DNA from: an uncultured Winogradskyella sp.
GTDB lineage: Bacteria; Bacteroidota; Bacteroidia; Flavobacteriales; Flavobacteriaceae
Length of the DNA: 64,000 nt
NCBI RefSeq assembly: GCF_947498005.1
Contig: NZ_CANMIW010000007.1
Span: 1 to 64,000 of the forward strand
Direction: 5' to 3'
In this document: positions 34,592-42,915 of the stretch, piece by piece
How the letters are laid out: each line of letters opens with the position of its first letter
How positions within the stretch are numbered: the first letter of the stretch is position 1
The notes under the pieces: generated by a model
What the model was told of the DNA's origin: nothing
Database searches by the model: none
Seen by the model: the letters and a program-made list of their open reading frames with translations, nothing else
Program-made: the position numbers and the translations under genes

Positions 34592-36628
34592 TTATTCTGA
34601 TTGATTTAAATAGGGAATCTTAACGTTAACTGTTGTACCATTACCAGATTGGGAAGACCAATTGATTTCACCACTAAAATCCTCAACTCGAGACTTCATG
34701 TTTTTTAATCCGATACCTTTTTTACTTTTAGTAGTATCAAAGCCCTCGCCATCATCAATGATATCTAAGCAAATTAACTCTTTTTCTAGTGAAATACTAA
34801 TTTTTATGATATTTGCATTGGCATGTTTATAGATGTTCTGCATGCACTCTTGAATAATTCTATAAATATTTATTTTAGTTTTATTTGGCACCAACTCCCA
34901 ACTTATAGTGTCAGTATAAATGAATTCTTTTTCTATATTATAGGCTTGTGCCTGGGTGTCAATAAGTTCTGAAACTATATCCATAAAACTAGATCCAGAT
35001 TCAAAATCTACACTAAGATCGTGAGATATCTTTCTAATATCTTGTTCTATAGTTTGAAGCTGACTTATATATTTTGCCCTAGTCATCATCGCTTCTTTTC
35101 CTTCGTTAAAATTTATACTATCTAAACTTAGTCTTACGCCAAAAAGTCCTCCTAAAACACCATCGTGTAATTCTTTAGACACTCTAATTTTTTCTTTAGC
35201 ACGTGCTTCATCAACTTTATCTTGTTGACCAAGCATTAAATTATAAATATCTTCATTTGCCTTTTGCTGAACTTGAATCAGTTTTAATTTTCTGTTTTTG
35301 GCACGCTGAGAAATAAATAGATAAGTTAAAACAGCGGTAACAAATAAACCTAAGGATATAAAGATGAGATATACATTTTCTTGTGAAATTTGCTCGTTTT
35401 CTGCTTCTAACTGGTCTGTTTCTAGCTCAATCCTTGCGAATTTGTTTCTAACGTTTCGTTCTACTTGCAATAAGCTATCGCTTACCCTTATATACTCATA
35501 TAGGTAATTTTTCCCTTCCTCACCTTTATCTAATTTAGAAAGAATTTTCATTGACTCTAAATAAATTTCATTAGACTCTGTTTCTTTAGCTAAATCGTAC
35601 GCCACTTTTGCATAAATTTTGGCCTTTTTAGTGTCGCCAATACCTTTATAAAATTTAGACATGCTAACAGCTGCACCTGTTCTTGTAATTCTATCATTAA
35701 TACTATCGGTTATTTTATTGGATTGCTCAAAAAGTGCAATTACATTTTCTTCAGTATAAGAACCTGTTAAGTAAGTTGTATAAGCCAAATTCTCTAGTAT
35801 TAGAGCATAAAAAGAAGGATCCTCTTGTTGTAAGTCTTTACTCTGCAAAACATCGGCAAAAATATTTTTCGCTTCTTCAAAATACCCTTGTTCTCTTTTG
35901 ACGAATGCAATGTTATTTAAACTATATATGCCATTGTTAAAATCCTCATCCATACGATTTGCCGTAACTAAGGCTTCTTCATGATACTCTAATGATTTAT
36001 CATAATTTTTTAATGAACCTGCTATGCTTCCTAAATTAGTATTTAAGATCCATTTTTGATCTAGAATATCGTTAGTTTCCTCTACATTATCTAAAGCTTT
36101 AATCGCTCTAACCGTATTTTCCTCAGCTCCATAGTAATCTTTACTTTCAAATTGTAATGCTGATAAGCTACCTAAACTATAAGAAAGTTGTTCATTATCA
36201 TTTAACCCATCAAAAACTTTAACTGCTGTTGAATAATAATAGTAGGCACTATCATTTAACTGCTGTACATGGTATGAATAACCAAGTGCATAATTTGCAT
36301 TACCAAGAGAAAGAGAATCGTTTAAAGATTTAGATAGTTTAAGAATCCTATGGTTAGTTTGAATGTACGCGTTTGGATCATTGTCAAAATAGAAACTAAG
36401 AATATTTCTATTTGTTATTAAAGAAAGAGAATCATCACTAATTTTCTTTGCAAGAGAATTAGCCTTTTTCGCAAAAGTGAACCTACCCTCTTCTGAAATA
36501 TTTTTGTTTTTAGAATTTCTTATTAATTCAAAAACACTATCTGATAAGGTTTTATTAGCTGTTGTTTGAGCGCTACTATACGTAACGAAAAACAATAATA
36601 GTAGAATCATTAAAACACTTAATCTCAA
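34592..36628 (-). CDS. TPR sensor histidine kinase (HisKA_3/DesK type)
   Basis: A 678-residue membrane kinase. The signal peptide ends SSAQTT. Periplasmic tetratricopeptide repeats fill about 40-400, one membrane helix lies near 420-440 (YLIFISLGLFVTAVLTYLFI), and a cytoplasmic HisKA_3 domain carries the phosphorylated His at about 488 in KELHDGVLGG. The HATPase domain (RIIQECMQNIYKHANA, DDGEGFD, GIGLKNMKSRVEDF) completes it. This plan is typical of Bacteroidota TPR two-component sensors. A candidate -7 box TAACTTTG (complement at 36652-36659) lies just upstream. Signal unknown. Confidence 0.88.
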   Translation of the reverse strand: MRLSVLMILLLLFFVTYSSAQTTANKTLSDSVFELIRNSKNKNISEEGRFTFAKKANSLAKKISDDSLSLITNRNILSFYFDNDPNAYIQTNHRILKLSKSLNDSLSLGNANYALGYSYHVQQLNDSAYYYYSTAVKVFDGLNDNEQLSYSLGSLSALQFESKDYYGAEENTVRAIKALDNVEETNDILDQKWILNTNLGSIAGSLKNYDKSLEYHEEALVTANRMDEDFNNGIYSLNNIAFVKREQGYFEEAKNIFADVLQSKDLQQEDPSFYALILENLAYTTYLTGSYTEENVIALFEQSNKITDSINDRITRTGAAVSMSKFYKGIGDTKKAKIYAKVAYDLAKETESNEIYLESMKILSKLDKGEEGKNYLYEYIRVSDSLLQVERNVRNKFARIELETDQLEAENEQISQENVYLIFISLGLFVTAVLTYLFISQRAKNRKLKLIQVQQKANEDIYNLMLGQQDKVDEARAKEKIRVSKELHDGVLGGLFGVRLSLDSINFNEGKEAMMTRAKYISQLQTIEQDIRKISHDLSVDFESGSSFMDIVSELIDTQAQAYNIEKEFIYTDTISWELVPNKTKINIYRIIQECMQNIYKHANANIIKISISLEKELICLDIIDDGEGFDTTKSKKGIGLKNMKSRVEDFSGEINWSSQSGNGTTVNVKIPYLNQSE

Positions 36629-36704
36629 TATCCGGATTTTAATATGTCTCTCAAAGTTAAAATAAAATATTTTCTTTTTCTACTAAACTAAAAATAACAA
36701 ACAA

Positions 36705-36737
36705 AAAAAGTCCTCATCATAATGATGAGGACTTTTT
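36705..36737 (-). terminator. Hairpin terminator after the small peptide gene
   Basis: A perfect inverted repeat AAAAAGTCCTCAT / ATGAGGACTTTTT around a short loop, with T runs on both strands. It lies between the small peptide gene and the TPR kinase gene. Confidence 0.85.
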
Positions 36738-36758
36738 ATTCCATATTATATTTACTAA

Positions 36759-36935
36759 TTAACCATTGTTTGGCTTCTTTAGCTTTGTTTTTACGTGAGC
36801 TAATAATTCAATCTTAGTTGGTTGCTTAATTTCATCGTTCTCAGCAGTTGTAGCAACAACACCATCAGATTGCACTCCAGATACAGTTAATAATAAAACA
36901 GCAGCTAAAGCAAAAGTAATTTTAAGGGTTTTCAT
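36759..36935 (-). CDS. 58-residue secreted peptide, unknown function
   Basis: ATG to TAA encodes a 58-residue peptide with an evident signal sequence (MKTLKITFALAAVLLLTVSG), an A/T-rich short middle and a basic C-terminus (HVKTKLKKPNNG). The strong terminator at 36705-36737 follows closely, which supports a real gene. A perfect -7 box TATCTTTG (complement at 37152-37159) lies about 215 bp upstream, so the leader would be long; a nearer promoter may have been missed. No family recognised. Confidence 0.65.
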   Translation of the reverse strand: MKTLKITFALAAVLLLTVSGVQSDGVVATTAENDEIKQPTKIELLAHVKTKLKKPNNG

Positions 36936-37324
36936 AAGTATTTAATTTAGGGTTAACGTTTATTCAATTTCAAAATTTGTAACGCAAAGCGATACATAGA
37001 GGGAAGGGAATGGATTATTAACTGCTCTAGGCAATACCTAAAACTATACTAAATTAAAAACGAGGGAAGTTTTCTAGACAAGTTAATGCCTAACTAGTAA
37101 AATGGACTAAACTTTTCCTTTATAAGCGATTTGAGGTCTTAAGAAGGACGACAAAGATAGAAGTATTTTTATAATATCCTAATAAATCATCGATAAACAA
37201 CGTTTTTATAACGACAAAAAACAAACAACAAACCTGCAAAGCGCTGATTAATAGATGATTAAGTCATGCTTAAAAATTAAGACGAATTGAGATAAATAAG
37301 CTAAAAACTATAGAAAATAAAAAA

Positions 37325-37346
37325 GGACTACAATTTCTTGTAATCC
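37325..37346 (-). terminator. GAAA-loop hairpin, probable terminator
   Basis: Stem GGATTACAA / TTGTAGTCC (one mismatch) with a GAAA loop on the minus strand, followed by T-rich sequence. It lies about 230 bp after the 37576 gene. Confidence 0.6.
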
Positions 37347-37479
37347 AATTTTCCCTAACGATTAATAGCACTTATAAGACACTCAGATATAAAAGGCGTC
37401 ACATGTTATAAGTTATAAAAAGTAATCATTCATACAATTTCTATTAAACATTTTGAAAATCAGTGTTTTAAAAATTTAA

Positions 37480-37555
37480 TTTTTTACAATTATTTTTAGA
37501 ATTAATTCATAACAAGTAACTAGACCCCTTAATTCTACCAAATAATTGTAAAAAA
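37480..37555. repeat. Long nested inverted repeat
   Basis: Outer 16-bp arms (37480-37495 with 37540-37555) enclose 8-bp inner arms (37498-37505 with 37529-37536), leaving a 23-nt loop. It begins about 20 bp after the stop of the 37576 gene and may protect or end its transcript, or be a tiny palindromic element. Confidence 0.55.
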
Positions 37556-37575
37556 TGAATAGAGATAAGAGTTTG

Positions 37576-37893
37576 TTAAAGATCTAGCAGCGTGAAACTC
37601 CAATTTCCTTTAATATACTGCCCATTATTTCCTCTTATAATTCCTACTTGAAAATCTCTCTTGGTTCTAAAAAGATAACCAATGGCTGTAAAATAATGGT
37701 CTTGATCGCCATCATCTACCAACTCTTGTGTAAGTTGAATGGTATAGTCATTGTGTAGAACCAAACCTCGTGGTAATTCCACCTTATACATATTACCATC
37801 ATAAACATCTCTAGTGTTTATTGTAATTCCAGGAGTTGAACTATAAATAGTTCCATCAGACTTAACATTACCTACTGCGATTATTCTTGCCAT
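37576..37893 (-). CDS. Hypothetical 105-residue protein
   Basis: A 105-residue protein without signal peptide or membrane helix. It is strand-rich: MARIIAVGNVKSDGTIYSST, VELPRGLVLHNDYTIQLTQE, HYFTAIGYLFRTKRDFQVGI, with a Trp-containing end GNWSFTLLDL. This suggests a small beta-sandwich. I do not recognise the family. An 8-bp inverted repeat ATACGTAG/CTACGTAT with a 2-nt centre (37954-37971) lies about 60 bp upstream and could be an operator. Confidence 0.6.
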   Translation of the reverse strand: MARIIAVGNVKSDGTIYSSTPGITINTRDVYDGNMYKVELPRGLVLHNDYTIQLTQELVDDGDQDHYFTAIGYLFRTKRDFQVGIIRGNNGQYIKGNWSFTLLDL

Positions 37894-38195
37894 GATATTC
37901 TTGAATTAATTGGTTACACCAGATAAAATTACAACCAAAATATCATAAAAGATATACGTAGAACTACGTATTTTTAGAACTAACTTGTTGATTTTTAGAC
38001 ATATTAACAGAAATAGACTTGCTAAAAAACAAAAAAGCATCCCAATCTTCTTATTCAGAAAGAAAGGAAAGCTTCTCATTGGAATACCAAATTACTTTGG
38101 TAAACTACTTCTCAGATTCCTCTGAGAACAACACAACATCGTTATATTGCTTAAAAAAAGCCTCAATTTCTTGAAGCTTTATTTTGCAATTTTAG
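37894..38195. other. Intergenic region between hypothetical gene and tRNA-Asp
   Basis: Contains the inverted repeat at 37954-37971 and the tRNA terminator hairpin at 38159-38178. Nothing else is seen. Confidence 0.6.
38159..38178 (-). terminator. GAAA-loop terminator of tRNA-Asp
   Basis: Minus-strand stem AGCTTCAA / TTGAGGCT (one mismatch) with loop GAAA, followed by seven T, starting 17 bases after the tRNA 3' end. Confidence 0.75.
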
Positions 38196-38269
38196 CGGTC
38201 TGGACGGGACTCGAACCCGCGACCTTCGCCGTGACAGGGCGACATTCTAACCAACTGAACTACCAGACC
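38196..38269 (-). tRNA. tRNA-Asp (GTC)
   Basis: A 74-base cloverleaf on the minus strand. The acceptor stem GGTCTGG (5') pairs with CCAGACC (3'), discriminator G. The D-arm contains AGTTGGTTAGAA, the anticodon loop CTGTCAC gives GTC, and the T-arm contains GGTTCGAGTCC. No CCA is encoded. Confidence 0.97.
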
Positions 38270-38479
38270 GTTGCTTAATTGCGAGTGCAAATATACACTG
38301 CATTTTTAATTTGACAAATAAAAAACTGAAAAAATAAAAATTGATTCTACATTATAATCCCCTTTTAAACTAAAACACTAATAATTAGCACTTTAATAAA
38401 AGTCATTTTCCTTTCATATTCTGTATTATATCACAATAAGTGAGCAAATTGAGATAAATCATAATACTAAATTGGTTAG

Positions 38480-39409
38480 CTAAACGAATTTTTGACGTTC
38501 TATCATATATGTAGTAAGTATGTTATCAAAACCTGCATTTATATCGGCTTCTACATACTTTATGCGGTATTGTCCACACTTAATCTTTAAGTCTGTAAAG
38601 TATTCTTTTACAGCTTTTTCATAATTTATTTTTACGTTATCTGCGTATAAATTTATATAATCACCTGTTTCTACGTCAATAAAACGCTTTGGCCTATTAT
38701 CAAAATCAAAGGCTACTTCTTTTTCATTATCATACACATGAAATAATACGACTTCATGCTTATTATGTTTTAAATGCCTTAAGGCTTCAAACAGTTTCTC
38801 ATCATCCTCGGATGTTTGAAACATATCCGTAAATATAAATATCAACGATCTTCGGTGCATTTTTTCAGCAATCTGATGCAAGTATCTATATGTTTCGGTC
38901 GTTTTTGTATCAGGCTTAGACTTTACAGCATCGTCTAATTTATGCATTAACATCTGGTGATGACGTTCACTCCCTTTTTCTGGAGAATAAAAATCATACT
39001 TATCACTATATATACTTAAGCCAACTGCATCGCGTTGTTTTTTTAAAATATGCATTAGCGATGCACTCGCTAAGGCTGAAAATGCAATTTTATTAAGGTT
39101 TTCAATTGTGGCACCAGCAGATTCCGGATAGTGCATTGAACTACTATTATCTAAAATAATGTGGCAACGCAAATTTGTTTCCTCATCGTAGCGTTTGGTG
39201 TATAATCGATCGGTTCTTGCGTATAATTTCCAATCAATATGTTTTGTGCTTTCTCCTGGATTGTAAACCTTATGCTCAGCAAACTCCGCAGAGAATCCAT
39301 GAAACGGACTTTTATGCATACCAGCAATGAAGCCTTCTACAACTTGCTTTGCCAATAATTCTAGGTTTTTAAAACCTCCTGTTTTGTTGAGTTCTTGTTG
39401 TAAATCCAT
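38480..39409 (-). CDS. DUF58 (von Willebrand A-like) protein
   Basis: A 309-residue soluble protein. The DUF58 core reads FAEHKVYNPGESTKHIDWKL, YARTDRLYTKRYDEETNLR, followed by a MIDAS-like metal site DNSSSMHYPES (D-x-S-x-S) and IFIFTDMFQTSEDD. Such proteins are usually encoded with MoxR ATPases and Bat proteins in chaperone-like or stress operons, but no MoxR gene is adjacent here. Role unknown. Confidence 0.85.
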   Translation of the reverse strand: MDLQQELNKTGGFKNLELLAKQVVEGFIAGMHKSPFHGFSAEFAEHKVYNPGESTKHIDWKLYARTDRLYTKRYDEETNLRCHIILDNSSSMHYPESAGATIENLNKIAFSALASASLMHILKKQRDAVGLSIYSDKYDFYSPEKGSERHHQMLMHKLDDAVKSKPDTKTTETYRYLHQIAEKMHRRSLIFIFTDMFQTSEDDEKLFEALRHLKHNKHEVVLFHVYDNEKEVAFDFDNRPKRFIDVETGDYINLYADNVKINYEKAVKEYFTDLKIKCGQYRIKYVEADINAGFDNILTTYMIERQKFV

Positions 39410-39426
39410 TCGTTACCGAAACTAAA

Positions 39427-39453
39427 AAAGGTTCACCATATAGGCAAACCTTT
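39427..39453 (-). terminator. Probable terminator after trxA
   Basis: AAAGGTT / AACCTTT stem with a 13-nt loop, downstream of trxA on the minus strand and followed by T-rich sequence. Confidence 0.5.
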
Positions 39454-39488
39454 TATCATTTCTTTTAGAAACTTATTTTAATTTCAGA

Positions 39489-39806
39489 CTATAATAATGC
39501 GTCAATTGCGTCTGAATATGCATTTTTAGGTGCAACACCAACTTGGCGACCAACAACTTCTCCGTTTTGAAAAATTAAAACCGTTGGTATGTTTCTTACA
39601 CCATATTTTGCTGCAAATTCTTGGTTAGCATCTACATCTACTTTACCAACTACAGCTTTACCATCGTATTCTGTACTGATCTCATCAATGATTGGTCCTA
39701 CCATACGACATGGTCCACACCAAGCAGCCCAGAAATCAACCATTACTGGCTTCTCACTTTTTAAAACTGTTTCTTCAAAATTTGCATCTGTTATTTCTAA
39801 TGCCAT
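39489..39806 (-). CDS. trxA: Thioredoxin
   Basis: A 105-residue thioredoxin of standard length. The redox motif is W-C30-G-P-C33 in FWAAWCGPCRMVGP, and the cis-Pro is in RNIPTVLIF. Cytoplasmic disulfide reductase, dependent on thioredoxin reductase. Probable -7 TAATTTTG (complement at 39868-39875) lies about 60 bp upstream of the start. Confidence 0.95.
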   Translation of the reverse strand: MALEITDANFEETVLKSEKPVMVDFWAAWCGPCRMVGPIIDEISTEYDGKAVVGKVDVDANQEFAAKYGVRNIPTVLIFQNGEVVGRQVGVAPKNAYSDAIDALL

Positions 39807-40125
39807 AATATTTATTTTTTATAATATTCTACTTCGTTTTTTTACCATTGCTCTACCAATGGAACTACAAAATTAGTCAAAATATTTGTCAAACCTTACA
39901 ATGGCTGTATAGGATTTGACTATACATGTATTTTCTAGGCTTATCAAATTTAAACATACTTTCTAAATTTAATCATAGATGTCAATTAAACAATTAGGAA
40001 GCATCTTATGTAATCAACAAGTATAATTCTTTAAATCTACTCGATAGATGATTAATTTTCACAATTTAAACGTAACCATCACATTACTACCTGAAAATGT
40101 TCATTTAAGCACTCAAATATTTATA

Positions 40126-40133
40126 TATATTTG
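40126..40133 (+). promoter_or_regulatory. -7 box of the 40164 gene
   Basis: TATATTTG, with a TTTA 18 bp upstream as a weak -33. It overlaps an upstream in-frame ATG at 40131, which rules that ATG out as the start and supports the start at 40164. Otherwise the 357-bp gap 39807-40163 holds only this and the trxA promoter. Confidence 0.65.
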
Positions 40134-40163
40134 TTGCATAAGAAACAAATTGACCACCTACTT

Positions 40164-41732
40164 ATGAAAAACACAATTACTCTAATTTTTATTATTTTCA
40201 CTTATACTTTTGCATTTTCTCAAAGTGCAAATCTAGACAGAGAATACTTCAATGTATCTTATGTAAAACTCCCTACACATCCTATTTTAGATGATCTCAA
40301 AAGAACTTTCTCAACGAATAAAAGAGCAATTGCGTTATCTGGCTTTTCTAGAGTAAATGAAAACGGAACATTAGATATCAACTACCGTTTTAATGGCACA
40401 AACGTTGGAGAAGTTGAAATAAAAAAGACCAAACACGAAAAAAAAGACGATGATGGTAACGTTATTTCTACTACCTATTCTTACAAAGTACACGTTACTT
40501 ACACTTCATCTGCCAGCATTTCTGTTAGTAATTCAGAAAATATTGAAAATGATTATCAAAATGATTTTTCCGAAAAAGATAATTATCAAAGTAAAAAGTT
40601 TTCAACCTATAAAGCCGCGCAAAACTATTACAATAACAATCGTAGTAATTTGAGAAACACCCATAATTCTCAACACCAAAAACTTATACTCAATACAATT
40701 AATAGTAATTTAAATAATATTTATGGTTATCAAATTATAAATAAAAAAAGTGAACATTTCTGGATTTTAGGCAAAAAGAAACATCCAGAATATGGTAAGC
40801 ACATGGAAGCTTTTGAATCGATGAAAGCAGCTTTCTCTAAAATGAGATCTGACGAATCTGTAGACAACTTAAAAAACGAATTAGCACCTATTATAGACTA
40901 CTTTAATAGTTTAGTACCTAAATATACTGGCACCAAAAAGAAAGAGGTAAAAATGAGATATGCCAGTTATTATAACATTGCTAAAATGTATTACTATTTA
41001 GACATGCCAGAAGATACCAAACTGTATGCTCAAAAATTAATTGATAATGACTACGATAAATCTGATGGTAAATATTTAATTCGTATAGCAAATGAATTAA
41101 TAGAACGATTTAATGCCAACCAAACTAATACAAGACACTTTGATGTACTTACTGAAGACTTAAGTAATATAGTGGCAGAACCAATTGTAGAACAACCTGA
41201 AAACAGCTCTACATTAAGCTTAGAATTAATTAAAGCCTACATCGTCACTAAAACTAGCGATACCACTCTAGTAGAAATGGACACTAAAGACATTAAGAAT
41301 ATTGCCTATAAAATTAATACGGTAAGATATGCTGATAATGGCACACCAATTGGAACTGAAATAAGAAGCGCCAAAGAATTAAATGAGGTCTTGTTTATCG
41401 ATGGTACACATTATAAAAATATAAATTTTGAAGAGACAACAGGAAACCAAGATCCTCTCAATACTACACAAGAAAAACTTTGTAAAGTATTAGTTGAGTC
41501 TGATAAAATAAATCTATATCTTTTTTATAATGAAGAACCTGTAATTGTATTACCAGATAGTGAAACCGGAACATCTACGTTATCAAAATCTTATATTTTT
41601 AGCTTTACCAAGAACCTTGAGAGATTGGCTAAAGGAAACGCCGAATTGATTAAAAAAGTAAATAACAAAGTTTTTAAAAACAATGCCGAAGACTTAATCA
41701 AATTCTGCCAAGAATTAGCTTTTACCAAATAG
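40164..41732 (+). CDS. Large exported protein of unknown function
   Basis: A 522-residue protein with signal peptide MKNTITLIFIIFTYTFAFSQ. The start was chosen over an ATG 33 bp upstream because that one lies inside the -7 box and would hide the signal peptide. The mature protein is Lys/Asn-rich with a Ser/Thr-rich beta region (SASISVSNSENIENDYQN), then helices and a mixed C-terminal domain (about 355-500). No family recognised. A monocistronic unit with nothing related beside it. Confidence 0.65.
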   Translation: MKNTITLIFIIFTYTFAFSQSANLDREYFNVSYVKLPTHPILDDLKRTFSTNKRAIALSGFSRVNENGTLDINYRFNGTNVGEVEIKKTKHEKKDDDGNVISTTYSYKVHVTYTSSASISVSNSENIENDYQNDFSEKDNYQSKKFSTYKAAQNYYNNNRSNLRNTHNSQHQKLILNTINSNLNNIYGYQIINKKSEHFWILGKKKHPEYGKHMEAFESMKAAFSKMRSDESVDNLKNELAPIIDYFNSLVPKYTGTKKKEVKMRYASYYNIAKMYYYLDMPEDTKLYAQKLIDNDYDKSDGKYLIRIANELIERFNANQTNTRHFDVLTEDLSNIVAEPIVEQPENSSTLSLELIKAYIVTKTSDTTLVEMDTKDIKNIAYKINTVRYADNGTPIGTEIRSAKELNEVLFIDGTHYKNINFEETTGNQDPLNTTQEKLCKVLVESDKINLYLFYNEEPVIVLPDSETGTSTLSKSYIFSFTKNLERLAKGNAELIKKVNNKVFKNNAEDLIKFCQELAFTK

Positions 41733-41940
41733 TTCAATTATTATTTTATTACGACAAAGTAATCTAGGCTAAGCATCTATAGATACTTTTCAACTTTAAT
41801 TAAAACTAATTCAGCTATTTTACTTTTGGGCTCATTTCAGGAGTCGGGTAATGCAATGTATCTTTTTTATTCATGTACAGATGTAAAAAAATGTTGCCAA
41901 CAGACTTTAAATAAAACAACACTACTATATTAATTGACTA

Positions 41941-42906
41941 TTATATACCATGTTTAGATAAAAATTCTAAAATAAGTTTGGCGATATCTCGAGTCTTTTC
42001 CTCTGCAGCAAAATGACCGGCATCTAGCAAGTGTATTTCGGCATCTGGCACATCTCTTAAATAAGCTTCCGCTCCTTTATAATTGAATTTCAAATCCTTT
42101 TTCCCCCAAGCAATTAAGATTTTAGGCTGATGGGTTTTCAACATCTTTTGCCATTTTGGGTAACGGATTAAGTTGGTATTATAATCCTGAAACAGCTGCA
42201 CCTGAATTTCTCTATCTTTCTCAGAACTCAGAAATGCCAAATCGTGTGTCCATGCATCCGGACTTTGTATATTGATATTCGTACTGTCTAAATCAAATAA
42301 GTATTGCTTGTTAATTATAGCCTCCTTTCCTGTTAAACTGTATAAGAAATCGTGCTTCACTTGTGAGCTATCGGTTTGTGCGGTTCTAAAAAAAACCTGT
42401 CGCTGTGGTGTTAAACCATCTAAATAGGCATTGGCATTCTGTACAATTAAGGCTTCTATGCGTTTGGGATTTTTCATCATCATTCTATAACCTACAGGAG
42501 CACCAAAATCTTGCATATACATTACGTACGTGTCAATTTGTAAGGTGTCGATTAATTTTTGGGTATAATCGGCTAATAAATCAAACGTATAGGTCGTTGT
42601 GGTCGGATCTAAATGCGTACTATAACCCGAACCCAAATTATCGGGTGCAATCACATAATAATGTGTTGCTAACATTGGAATAAGGTTTCTATATGAATGC
42701 GACGAGGACGGATAACCATGTAATAATACGATGGTTGGATTGCTCTTATCGCCTGCCGCTCTATAAAATAATTTTACGCCATCGATGTCTACATTATTAT
42801 AGGTGGTTGCAGGTGGTAAAAAATAGTGTTTTTCAGTTGTTTTAGTAGTCGTCTCACAACCATAAAAATTTAAACAAACCGTAATAAGTATTAATAAATG
42901 TTTCAT
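41941..42906 (-). CDS. Alpha/beta-hydrolase lipoprotein (haloalkane dehalogenase/epoxide hydrolase-like), copy 2
   Basis: A 321-residue exported lipoprotein (lipobox NFYGC, Cys17). The oxyanion loop is HGYPSSS (about 63-69). The nucleophile position carries Asp133 in MQDFGAPVGYR, where serine hydrolases have Ser. This places it with dehalogenases and epoxide hydrolases. The acid is probably in AWGKKDLKFN and the His in AGHFAAEE. It starts 9 bp after the related gene at 42916, so the two form an operon by duplication. Natural substrate unknown. Confidence 0.83.
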   Translation of the reverse strand: MKHLLILITVCLNFYGCETTTKTTEKHYFLPPATTYNNVDIDGVKLFYRAAGDKSNPTIVLLHGYPSSSHSYRNLIPMLATHYYVIAPDNLGSGYSTHLDPTTTTYTFDLLADYTQKLIDTLQIDTYVMYMQDFGAPVGYRMMMKNPKRIEALIVQNANAYLDGLTPQRQVFFRTAQTDSSQVKHDFLYSLTGKEAIINKQYLFDLDSTNINIQSPDAWTHDLAFLSSEKDREIQVQLFQDYNTNLIRYPKWQKMLKTHQPKILIAWGKKDLKFNYKGAEAYLRDVPDAEIHLLDAGHFAAEEKTRDIAKLILEFLSKHGI

Positions 42907-42915
42907 TCTTAAATT

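Larger units (their letters stand above)
36936..37575. other. Intergenic region, 640 bp
   Basis: No credible protein gene on either strand. It holds a leftward -7 box (37152-37159), a terminator-like GAAA hairpin (37325-37346), and a long nested hairpin (37480-37555). The remainder is A/T-rich without visible structure. Confidence 0.6.

Noticed and set aside
37270..37295. AATTCGTCTTAA resembling the distal regulon box
   Set aside because: No CGAAA at the required distance and no -7 box 27 bp beyond; chance match.
40131..40163. Upstream in-frame ATG for the exported protein at 40164
   Set aside because: Lies in the -7 promoter box, so it cannot be in the transcript; the later ATG starts a clean signal peptide.
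41815..41874. 19-codon open frame on the minus strand beginning MNKKDTLHYPTPEM
   Set aside because: Too short, no promoter or conservation evidence; possibly a gene remnant.
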